Positions 23,923 through 30,650 of a stretch of DNA of 45,183 bases are shown here, piece after piece. Position 1 is the stretch's first letter, and each line of letters starts with the position of its first letter. A model generated the notes under the pieces. The model was not told the DNA's origin. It saw nothing but the letters and a program-made list of their open reading frames with translations, and ran no database searches. Position numbers and translations under genes: made by a program. Source of the DNA: Candidatus Saccharimonadota bacterium (lineage in GTDB: Bacteria > Patescibacteriota > Saccharimonadia > Saccharimonadales > Saccharimonadaceae); the NCBI GenBank assembly GCA_017514675.1, contig JAFWIY010000030.1:1-45183 (forward strand), in the 5' to 3' direction.

Positions 23923-24101
23923 AACATAAAAAGTAGGGCTAAAAAGAGCTGGACTTGTTTGCTGATAATTATCGCAACATGAGGCAAGAAAAAATTCACC
24001 TAATTTGGGTGAATTTTTTCATTGTCAAGTTGCAATAATTACAGCAAACAAATCTGGTCTAAATCTCATTATGCTCTTTTTAGCCCTACTTTTTTTGTTT
24101 T
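23921..24101 (+). terminator. Very long nested hairpin after rpoC
   Basis: Outer arms of 29 bp with one mismatch (23921-23949 / 24073-24101), then a second imperfect arm pair (23950-23979 / ~24029-24057) and an inner 12-bp stem AAAAAATTCACC / GGTGAATTTTTT. The whole 181 bp between the rpoC stop and the secY promoter folds into one rod. It ends in a T-run, so it can terminate transcription, but it is far longer than needed. Confidence 0.85.
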
Positions 24102-24159
24102 TAAGGGTTCCATATTTTAGTTAAGTGTGGTATATTAATTATAGTTATAAAGAGGTATT

Positions 24160-25593
24160 ATGCATTTTTCAACAATTTTTAAATCCCTAAAGAATAAAGA
24201 CATGTTAAAACGCGTAGCGGTGATACTTGGTATTATCGTGGCGTATCGGTTACTCGCGCAGATTCCGGTGCCGATGGGTGATGCTTCTACGTTTAAAGAG
24301 GCCGTGTCAAACTTATTAGAGAAATCAGACTTTTCTAGTTTCCTTAATCTAATTTCCGGTGGCGGATTAGCATCGTTTAGTATTATACTGGTAGGTTTAT
24401 CACCATATATTACCGGTTCAATTATTATACAACTGCTTACCAAAGCTATCCCATCGCTAGAAGAACTTTCCAACGATGGCGAAGTGGGCCGGCGTAAAAT
24501 TAACCAGTGGACCAGGATGCTGACTGTACCTCTGGCGATTGTGCAATCTATTGCTTATATCTTCATTTTGTATCAGTCAACGATTTCGGCTAACGTGGCA
24601 ACTGAGTTTACGCCAACTATGGGCGACTGGGCGCTGTCGGTTACGGCGATGACTGCCGGTTCGGTGATTCTGATGTGGATGGGCGAACTAATCACTGAGC
24701 AGGGAATTGGCAATGGTATTTCCATGATGATTTTCGCATCAATTATTTCGCAGCTGCCATCCACGATGGCTTCGCTAGGCGCGGCGCTATTTGACACAAG
24801 TCAAGGCTCGCTAAGCTTGTTTGGTTGGCTAGAGCTACCAGTAAACCCAACTACTTTCTGGATCGTATTGGGCTTTGCGATTGCAATGCTAGTAGTAATC
24901 TATTTCTTGGTAAAACTAAACGAAGCGCAGCGGATTATTACGATAAATTACGCCAAGCGCGTACATGGAAATTCATCTTATGGCGGGATTAAATCAATTT
25001 TGCCGATTAAGTTGATTGCGGCAGGCGTGATTCCGGTGATTTTCGCCACGGCGTTTTTGTCTTTGCCGGCGTTAGTGGGGCAGGTGATTACTTCTATGAA
25101 TCCAGGTAACGAAGTGGGCGAAACTTTGGTGTCGGTATTTTCGGCGCCGTCGGCAAATAACTTCGCCGCTATGTATCCAAATGGTATTACTGGGCAATGG
25201 TTTGTTTATCCGGCGATGTATTTTATCCTAGTATTTATGTTTACTTATTTCTATACATCGATTATTTTCAATACCAAAGAAATTGCCGATAACTTGCAAA
25301 AGCAAGGTGGGTTTATTGAGGGCGTGAGGCCAGGTATTGCAACTTCAAAGTATCTCAGCAAGGTGGTAAACCACCTGGATCTATTTGGCGCGTTGGCACT
25401 AGGGTTAATTGCGATGTTGCCGTTTATTACGGACTATATCTTTATCGTGGTGACTGGTGCACCGATTGGCTTATCTATTTCGGGTACTGGGCTTCTAATT
25501 GTGGTGACGGTGGCGTTAGAGAATCTAAGGTCGTTAGATTCTAGAGCTCTAATGATAACATACGATGATTTCGGTGATGAACTTAAGAAATAA
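24160..25593 (+). CDS. secY: Preprotein translocase subunit SecY
   Basis: 477 residues with ten hydrophobic segments. SecY features: RVAVILGIIVAYRLLAQIPVP in TM1, the plug region, GLSPYITGSIIIQLL, the cytosolic loops with NEAQRIITINYAKRV and KQGGFIEGVRPG that contact SecA or the ribosome, and a short C-terminus. It forms the membrane pore with SecE/SecG. It is not in the L15-adk setting usual elsewhere; rpoC precedes it and a sortase overlaps its 3' end by 29 bp. A TATATT -10 and an AAAGAGG ribosome-binding site lie upstream. Confidence 0.97.
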   Translation: MHFSTIFKSLKNKDMLKRVAVILGIIVAYRLLAQIPVPMGDASTFKEAVSNLLEKSDFSSFLNLISGGGLASFSIILVGLSPYITGSIIIQLLTKAIPSLEELSNDGEVGRRKINQWTRMLTVPLAIVQSIAYIFILYQSTISANVATEFTPTMGDWALSVTAMTAGSVILMWMGELITEQGIGNGISMMIFASIISQLPSTMASLGAALFDTSQGSLSLFGWLELPVNPTTFWIVLGFAIAMLVVIYFLVKLNEAQRIITINYAKRVHGNSSYGGIKSILPIKLIAAGVIPVIFATAFLSLPALVGQVITSMNPGNEVGETLVSVFSAPSANNFAAMYPNGITGQWFVYPAMYFILVFMFTYFYTSIIFNTKEIADNLQKQGGFIEGVRPGIATSKYLSKVVNHLDLFGALALGLIAMLPFITDYIFIVVTGAPIGLSISGTGLLIVVTVALENLRSLDSRALMITYDDFGDELKK

Positions 25594-26269
25594 GGGTTGG
25601 CGCACAATTTTACCTTGGGTGGTATGGAGCATCCTAGGTATTTTGTTCTTGGTATTTCTCATCCGGGTAATGGTGTTTGAGAATAATTATTATAGTGAAA
25701 AAGAAGGTAGCGAACGCGATGTAATAGCTGCTGCCGTAGAAGAAGTTCCGGTTGAAGAATTGATTGAAGAAGTTCCGACCGAAGAGGAGGTATATGAATA
25801 TATTGTGGCGCCAGAGCGTCCGCGGTACCTTACGGTTGATAAACTCGGAATTTATAATGCGCGGATTTTGCCAATGGGCGTAAACCAGTACGGTGAGCTA
25901 GATACCCCACGCAACATTTTTGATGTGGGCTGGTACGAAGCCTCGGGCCTACCCGGTATGGGTGGCACGCTAATTATCGATGGACATAATGGTGGCCCGC
26001 ACGTACATGGTGTGTTCAAAAAACTGCCTAGCTTGGTAAATGGTGACATTATAAAAGTAGAGCGTGGCGATGGCGTGGTTTATAAATATGCAGTAGTAGA
26101 AAACAAAGAAATCCCTTTAAGCGAAGCGGATAGTTATATGGCGGTGGCAGCACGGTCGCCAGAGCCGGGTAAAGAATCCGTGACATTGATTTCTTGCACG
26201 GGAGAGTGGTCACAACAGCGCGGCACCTATCTTTCTCGCCAATTTACGCGCGCAGTACTCGCAGAATAG
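25565..26269 (+). CDS. Sortase (class D/E/F-like transpeptidase)
   Basis: 234 residues. Short basic N-terminus, one membrane helix (~14-38), a Glu/Val-rich spacer (~55-80), then the sortase beta-barrel with His141 in IIDGHNGG, Cys211 in TLISCTGEW and Arg225 (or Arg229) in YLSRQFTR. It would attach sorting-signal proteins to the cell surface or polymerise pili. Starts at 25565 or ATG 25577 inside the end of secY, so the two are probably translationally coupled and co-located at the membrane. The PNTG string in the cutinase-vWA protein is a possible but unproven substrate signal. The exact start is uncertain. Confidence 0.9.
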   Translation: MISVMNLRNKGWRTILPWVVWSILGILFLVFLIRVMVFENNYYSEKEGSERDVIAAAVEEVPVEELIEEVPTEEEVYEYIVAPERPRYLTVDKLGIYNARILPMGVNQYGELDTPRNIFDVGWYEASGLPGMGGTLIIDGHNGGPHVHGVFKKLPSLVNGDIIKVERGDGVVYKYAVVENKEIPLSEADSYMAVAARSPEPGKESVTLISCTGEWSQQRGTYLSRQFTRAVLAE

Positions 26270-26295
26270 CCAAAATCAGAATAGTCAAAATGGTA

Positions 26296-26324
26296 TTTAC
26301 AATTATGTTTTTGTGTGCTATACT
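26296..26324 (+). promoter_or_regulatory. Promoter of the infA ribosomal operon
   Basis: TTTACA (26296-26301), 17-bp spacer, TATACT (26319-26324) with TGTGC before it. The expected start is ~26331, leaving a leader of only about 7 nt before infA. Confidence 0.75.
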
Positions 26325-26337
26325 AGAATGGTAATTT

Positions 26338-26562
26338 ATGGCTAGTCAAAAGGAAGTGATTAAGCTCACAGGTAGTGTTGTTGAAGCACTGCCGAATACC
26401 CAGTTTCGGGTTGAACTCGAGAATGGTCATATTATTGTTGCCCACATGAGCGGGCGGATGCGGAAAAACTACATCCGTTTGGTTCCGGGTGACAGGGTCG
26501 AAGTTGAGTTAACCCCTTACGATCTTACAAAGGGTAGAATCAGCTTTAGGCTCAAAGATTAA
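26338..26562 (+). CDS. infA: Translation initiation factor IF-1
   Basis: 74 residues, a single OB-fold. The family string is clear: [43 protein letters not shown] and [12 protein letters not shown]-1 occupies the ribosomal A site during initiation. First gene of a nine-gene operon ending with rpsI. The nearly absent 5' leader and lack of a Shine-Dalgarno imply leaderless or near-leaderless translation. Confidence 0.97.
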   Translation: MASQKEVIKLTGSVVEALPNTQFRVELENGHIIVAHMSGRMRKNYIRLVPGDRVEVELTPYDLTKGRISFRLKD

Positions 26563-26570
26563 TATTAACC

Positions 26571-26631
26571 GTTGTAAAAATTACAACAGTTTTTAGCTTT
26601 GCTCGAGCGAGCTAAAAGAGATTTTTACAAC
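26571..26631 (+). promoter_or_regulatory. Nested hairpin between infA and rpmJ
   Basis: GTTGTAAAAAT (26571-26581) can pair with ATTTTTACAAC (26621-26631), enclosing TTTTAGCT/AGCTAAAA. The left arm can alternatively pair with TACAAC at 26582-26587, giving two mutually exclusive folds just before the rpmJ ribosome-binding site, a layout suited to translational control of the ribosomal protein operon. Confidence 0.55.
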
Positions 26632-26658
26632 CTAAAAAGGAAAGGATGTTTTAACACA

Positions 26659-26775
26659 ATGAAAGTACGTGCAAGTGTTAAAAAAATCTCACCTGATGAC
26701 ATCATCGTGCGCCGGAAGGGTGTGCTAAGAGTCATCAATAAGAAAAAACCTAAGAATAAGCAAAGGCAGGGTTAA
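26659..26775 (+). CDS. rpmJ: Ribosomal protein L36, zinc-free (C-minus) form
   Basis: 38 residues, too short for most ORF scans. [10 protein letters not shown] start and the KNKQRQG end are the L36 signature, but the CxxC...C...H zinc site is replaced (SPDD in place of CEKC, no Cys anywhere). L36 stabilises the 50S domain around the peptidyl-transferase region. The ATG follows AAAGGA with normal spacing, and rpsM begins 5 nt after the stop, the conserved L36-S13 pairing. Confidence 0.93.
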   Translation: MKVRASVKKISPDDIIVRRKGVLRVINKKKPKNKQRQG

Positions 26776-26780
26776 GAAAT

Positions 26781-27167
26781 ATGGCTAGAATAGCTAGTGT
26801 TGTGATCCCTTCCGAAAAACAAGTCTGGATTGCATTGACTTATGTTTACGGAATTGGGCGCACGACCAGTAAAAAAATCCTTGCGGAGGCTAAAATCGAG
26901 CCTACCACTCGGGTGAAAGATCTCACCGAGGCTGAAGAACAGAAAATCAACGACATTATTTCAGCGAAATATCACGTTGAGGGTGATCTAAAGCGCCTCG
27001 TGAGCAACAATATCAAACGTTTAAAGGATATTAATTCCTACAAGGGTGTCCGCCACAAGGCTAAATTACCAGTCAACGGCCAACGTACTCGTACGAATGC
27101 ACGTACTCGTAAGGGTAAGGCGATCGCGGTCGGTGGTGCACAACCTAAGGCAGCGAGCAAGACTTAA
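26781..27167 (+). CDS. rpsM: Ribosomal protein S13
   Basis: 128 residues. uS13 blocks are clear: [32 protein letters not shown] (helix-two turns-helix), [20 protein letters not shown] and the arginine-rich C-terminus [14 protein letters not shown] that reaches tRNA in the P site. Position between L36 and S11 is the conserved alpha-operon order. Confidence 0.97.
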   Translation: MARIASVVIPSEKQVWIALTYVYGIGRTTSKKILAEAKIEPTTRVKDLTEAEEQKINDIISAKYHVEGDLKRLVSNNIKRLKDINSYKGVRHKAKLPVNGQRTRTNARTRKGKAIAVGGAQPKAASKT

Positions 27168-27176
27168 GGAGATAAT

Positions 27177-27617
27177 ATGGCAGAAGAAGAAATTAAGAAC
27201 ACTGTCGCTGAGACTACTGAAGTCAAAGAGGCTCCAAAGTCTAAGCAAGCGAAAAAAGGTAAAAGGATTGTTAACGCCGGTCAGGTACATATTCAATCTA
27301 CCTTCAATAATACAATCATCAGTGTCACTGACAAGACTGGCGGGGTTTTGACCGCTTCGTCGGCTGGCGCGAATGGTTTTCGTGGCTCCAAGAAAGGTAC
27401 CGCTTTTGCAGCTGGTGTAGCCGCAGAGAAGGCTCTAGAAGCAGCCAAGAAAAATCACGCGCTAAACTCCGTAGATGTGTATGTGTCTGGAATTGGCCTG
27501 GGTCGCGATGCAGCGATTCGTGCAGTTTCTACGGTTGGCATTAAGATTGACAGTATTACAGATGTAACCCCGATTGCCCACGGTGGTGTGCGGCCTAAGG
27601 GAGAAAGGAAACCGTAA
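27177..27617 (+). CDS. rpsK: Ribosomal protein S11
   Basis: 146 residues. uS11 core: GQVHIQSTFNNTIISVTDKT, SSAGANGFRGSKKGTAFAAG, VSGIGLGRDAAIRA and the C-terminal DVTPIAHGGVRPKGERKP. The N-terminal ~30 residues are a charged extension. Platform protein of the 30S subunit near the Shine-Dalgarno helix. The stop overlaps the next gene's ATG by one base. Confidence 0.97.
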   Translation: MAEEEIKNTVAETTEVKEAPKSKQAKKGKRIVNAGQVHIQSTFNNTIISVTDKTGGVLTASSAGANGFRGSKKGTAFAAGVAAEKALEAAKKNHALNSVDVYVSGIGLGRDAAIRAVSTVGIKIDSITDVTPIAHGGVRPKGERKP

Positions 27618-28234
27618 TGGCACGTGATTATTCTCCAATCGTAAAACAAAGCCGCCGCGAGGCGACAGCTCTTGCGCCAAAAGCCCACAAGGTGATGGCG
27701 AAAAAATCTGGTATTCCAGGTGAACACGGTGATGCTAGGGTGAGAGGCGGTAGCCTATACCTCACTCAGCTACGCGAAAAGCAAAAAGTACGCCGGATGT
27801 ACGGGCTACTCGAGAAGCAATTTGCTAAACTCATGAAAGAAGCTCAAAAGTCCGAAGGCCTTACTGGCGAAAAGCTCCTAGAGTTCTTGGAGCGCCGGGC
27901 AGACAACGCGGTTTATCGCGCTGGCTTTGCCTTAACTCGCCGCCAGGCCAGGCAACTAGTATCACACGGACATTTTCTATTAAACGGTCGCCGAATTGAT
28001 ATTCCATCAATTCGTTTGAACCCGGGTGATGTTTTGGAAGTCCGTCCAAAATCAGCAAAATCTGAATATTTCAAGAATCTTCCGAACATCATCGGTGCAT
28101 CTAATGCGACACCTTTGTCATGGCTCAAGGTCGACGCGAAGAAAATGAAAATTGAAGCTACTGCACTTCCAAAGCGCGAAGAAGCAGAAGCCGGTATTAA
28201 CGAACAATTAATCGTTGAGTATTACTCACGTTAA
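27617..28234 (+). CDS. rpsD: Ribosomal protein S4
   Basis: 205 residues. S4 N-terminal domain followed by the S4 RNA-binding motif (FALTRRQARQLVSHGHFLLN, then GRRIDIPSIRLNPGDVLEV) and the conserved PSIR region. No N-terminal zinc-binding cysteines (C-minus type). Early 30S assembly protein and common autoregulator of the alpha operon; the infA-rpmJ hairpin could be such a target, but this is inference. Confidence 0.96.
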   Translation: MARDYSPIVKQSRREATALAPKAHKVMAKKSGIPGEHGDARVRGGSLYLTQLREKQKVRRMYGLLEKQFAKLMKEAQKSEGLTGEKLLEFLERRADNAVYRAGFALTRRQARQLVSHGHFLLNGRRIDIPSIRLNPGDVLEVRPKSAKSEYFKNLPNIIGASNATPLSWLKVDAKKMKIEATALPKREEAEAGINEQLIVEYYSR

Positions 28235-28243
28235 GGAGAAACA

Positions 28244-29194
28244 ATGACTACAAAAAATATTCATGAAGCAAAATTGGCCGAAGTAAAAGATTTGAGCGAA
28301 ACTCAAGCAGAGTTTGTGATTAAGCCACTTTACTACGGTTACGGGAATACTCTCGGTAATTCTTTGAGGCGGGTTCTCCTTTCTAGCGTGAAAGGTGCAG
28401 CGATTACAGCCTTTTCTATTGAGGGTGCAAGCCACGAATTTACCACTGTACCTGGCGTACGCGAGGACGTAGTAGATATTATGCTAAACCTCAAGAATAT
28501 TCGCTTCAAGTGCCACACTGATGCGCCGATTGAACTCGCCCTAGAGATGAAAGGTGACAAGCAATCAGAGAAAGATGGTGACAAGAGGGTAGTAGCTGGC
28601 GATATCAAGCTTCCAGCCGAAGTTGAGATTGCCAACCCTAACCAAACTATTTGTCACATCGATGATCCGAAAACTGTACTCAAGATGCATTTCATCGTAG
28701 AAACTGGTCGCGGATATCTTACGATTGACCAAGCTAGCGAAGAGAGAGTGCATAGCAATATGATTGCAGTAGACGCGGTATTTACGCCTGTGCTACGTGT
28801 GCGCTACAAAGTAGAGAACACTCGCGTGGGTCAAGATACCAACCTTCAGCAGCTAACCATGACAGTTGACACCGATGGTACTATTACGCCACGGGACGCT
28901 TTTGAGGAAGCTGCTGCAATACTAGTAAACCAATACACAGCATTAGCCGGTGCGACCAAGGTCGAATCCACCCCTGCTCCTGGCAGCGACAACAACGACG
29001 ATGAATCTGGTCTGATGATTCCGATTGAAGAGCTAGATTTGTCGGCTAGGACTGCTAATGCGCTTCTAAACAACGATATTCGGACAATTCGTGACTTAGT
29101 CACACTTTCCGAGACCGATCTAAAGGATCTCAAAGGTTTTGGCCAGAAAGCGTTGGACGAAGTAAAAGAAAAGTTAACGGAGTTAAATATTTAA
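28244..29194 (+). CDS. rpoA: RNA polymerase alpha subunit
   Basis: 316 residues. N-terminal dimerisation domain with PLYYGYGNTLGNSLRRVLLS, GASHEFTTVPGVREDVVDI and VNMI-type contacts; acidic linker around residues 245-258 (PGSDNNDDES); C-terminal domain with LDLSARTANALLNNDIRTI and FGQKALDEVKEKL (helix-hairpin-helix) for UP-element and activator binding. A charged insertion (GDKQSEKDGDKR) sits in the N-terminal domain. Complete alpha gene in the conserved place between S4 and L17. Confidence 0.97.
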   Translation: MTTKNIHEAKLAEVKDLSETQAEFVIKPLYYGYGNTLGNSLRRVLLSSVKGAAITAFSIEGASHEFTTVPGVREDVVDIMLNLKNIRFKCHTDAPIELALEMKGDKQSEKDGDKRVVAGDIKLPAEVEIANPNQTICHIDDPKTVLKMHFIVETGRGYLTIDQASEERVHSNMIAVDAVFTPVLRVRYKVENTRVGQDTNLQQLTMTVDTDGTITPRDAFEEAAAILVNQYTALAGATKVESTPAPGSDNNDDESGLMIPIEELDLSARTANALLNNDIRTIRDLVTLSETDLKDLKGFGQKALDEVKEKLTELNI

Positions 29195-29195
29195 T

Positions 29196-29585
29196 ATGCA
29201 CCGTCACGGATATAAAGGCCGCAAGTTCGGCCGCGAAACCGACCAGAGATTGGCACTGACGCGTGGGCTGGTGTGTTCTCTGATTCGATATCAATCAATA
29301 ACAACTACTCTAGCAAGAGCAAAAGAAATTCGCCGGATGGCGGAAAAGTTGATTACCTTGGCTCGCAAGGGCGGGCTAGCTAATCGCCGAATTGTGATTG
29401 CTAGACTAAACGACCTCGAGGCGGCGACAATTTTATTTGATGAAATTGCGCCACAAATCAAGCGTGATTCTGGTTATCTCAGGATTGAACACGCTGGGTA
29501 TCGCCGCGGAGACAATTCAGAAATGGGCACGATTAGCTTTGTAGACGAATTGGTCTTTGATGCGCCAAAAAAGGAGGCTAAATAA
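29196..29585 (+). CDS. rplQ: Ribosomal protein L17
   Basis: 129 residues. bL17 features: MHRHGYKGRKFGRETDQRLA start, SLIRYQSITTTLARAKEIRR, and the KRDSGYLRIEHAGYRRGDNS block. Binds near the exit tunnel of the 50S subunit. One base separates it from rpoA, and its stop overlaps the start of rplM (TAATG), indicating coupled translation. Confidence 0.96.
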   Translation: MHRHGYKGRKFGRETDQRLALTRGLVCSLIRYQSITTTLARAKEIRRMAEKLITLARKGGLANRRIVIARLNDLEAATILFDEIAPQIKRDSGYLRIEHAGYRRGDNSEMGTISFVDELVFDAPKKEAK

Positions 29586-30010
29586 TGAAAACTTATAGTC
29601 AAAAAGGCGCTGAAGTAAAGCGCGAATGGTGGGTAATCGATGCTTCTACCATGCCGCTAGGTAAGCTCGCGGTAGTGATCGCTGATAAGCTAATGGGGAA
29701 GTCTAAGGTAACTTACACCCCACATATCGATAACGGCGACTACGTAGTAGTCATCAACGCTAAAGATTTGGTAGTGACCGGCAACAAAATGGTCGAGAAA
29801 AAATACTACCATCATAGCGGATTCCCAGGTGGAATGAGGGAGCTAAAATTGGAGGAAGTACTGGAGAAAAAACCAGAACTAGCTATCACCGAAGCTGTAA
29901 AGGGAATGTTGCCAAAAAACAAGCTAGCCGCTGATAGATTGGCTAGACTACGCGTTTTTGCGGGGAGCGAACACGCTCACGCAGCACAAAACCCAAAGGA
30001 GATTAAGTAA
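29585..30010 (+). CDS. rplM: Ribosomal protein L13
   Basis: 141 residues. uL13 blocks: WWVIDASTMPLGKLAVVIAD, YTPHIDNGDYVVVINAKDL, KYYHHSGFPGGMRE and AVKGMLPKNKLAADRLARLR with the VFAGSEHAHAAQNP end. An early 50S assembly protein. Both ends overlap neighbours by one base (TAATG at each junction). Confidence 0.97.
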   Translation: MKTYSQKGAEVKREWWVIDASTMPLGKLAVVIADKLMGKSKVTYTPHIDNGDYVVVINAKDLVVTGNKMVEKKYYHHSGFPGGMRELKLEEVLEKKPELAITEAVKGMLPKNKLAADRLARLRVFAGSEHAHAAQNPKEIK

Positions 30011-30408
30011 TGGTCACAAAGAAATATACTTATGGACTAGGTCGCCGCAAAGCCGCGACTGCTACCGCTAGGCTTTACAAAGGCAAAGGCGAAATCACGA
30101 TTAATGATAAGCCAGCGCTAGAGTATTTGTCTGGTAACAAGTCTTATTTAGCCGAGATTACCGATCCGCTAGCACTAGCTGGCAAGCAAAAGGAATACGA
30201 TATTACCATCGTAGCCAAAGGCGGTGGCTTGGCAGGACAGGTAGATGCGATAAAACTCGCGATTTCGAAGGCTCTAACTACCGAGGCCGCGGATCTTCGC
30301 CCAGTACTCAAGAAGGCTGGTATGATGAAGCGCGACCCACGCGAGAAAGAGCGCAAGAAATATGGTCTGCGTTCTGCAAGGAAGAAAGAGCAGTTTAGCA
30401 AGCGCTAA
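30010..30408 (+). CDS. rpsI: Ribosomal protein S9
   Basis: 132 residues. uS9 features: YGLGRRKAATATARLYKGKG, GGGLAGQVDAIKLAISKAL, RDPREKERKKYGLRSARKKE and the universal C-terminal SKR that touches P-site tRNA. Last gene of the infA-rpsI operon, followed by a rho-independent terminator. Confidence 0.97.
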   Translation: MVTKKYTYGLGRRKAATATARLYKGKGEITINDKPALEYLSGNKSYLAEITDPLALAGKQKEYDITIVAKGGGLAGQVDAIKLAISKALTTEAADLRPVLKKAGMMKRDPREKERKKYGLRSARKKEQFSKR

Positions 30409-30423
30409 AGCCCTAATAATAAA

Positions 30424-30454
30424 AATAAGCCCCTTAAAAAAGGGCTTATTTTTT
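30424..30454 (+). terminator. Terminator of the ribosomal operon
   Basis: Stem AATAAGCCCTT-like / AGGGCTTATT with an A-rich loop and T-run, directly after rpsI. Confidence 0.9.
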
Positions 30455-30464
30455 GATTTTGTGA

Positions 30465-30470
30465 TATAAT
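30465..30470 (+). promoter_or_regulatory. -10 box of the tRNA-Ala gene
   Basis: TATAAT ends 9 nt before the mature 5' end of the tRNA, so the primary transcript has almost no 5' leader for RNase P to remove. Confidence 0.6.
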
Positions 30471-30479
30471 ATATGTATT

Positions 30480-30555
30480 GGGGTGTTAGCTCAGCTGATA
30501 GAGCGCTACATTCGCATTGTAGAGGTCGCGGGTTTAAGTCCCGCACACTCCACCA
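30480..30555 (+). tRNA. tRNA-Ala (anticodon CGC)
   Basis: 76 nt cloverleaf with encoded CCA. Acceptor stem GGGGTGT / ACACTCC includes the G3-U70 wobble pair that is the alanine identity element, with A73. D-loop TTAGCTCAGCTGATAGAG, anticodon stem CTACA/TGTAG with loop TTCGCAT (CGC at 30513-30515, reading GCG) and the T-arm GCGGGTTTAAGTCCCGC. The cognate AlaRS gene lies 2.7 kb downstream. Confidence 0.97.
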
Positions 30556-30558
30556 CGT

Positions 30559-30581
30559 AACTCCTCCAGAGGGAGTTTTTT
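30559..30581 (+). terminator. tRNA terminator
   Basis: AACTCC / GGAGTT stem with a six-to-seven-nt loop and T-run just after the CCA end. Confidence 0.85.
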
Positions 30582-30650
30582 GTTGGGTGGTTTTTGTGGC
30601 TTTACTTTGTAAAGTCGTTATGTTAAAATTGAAGCAGAAAAAGGAGGACA

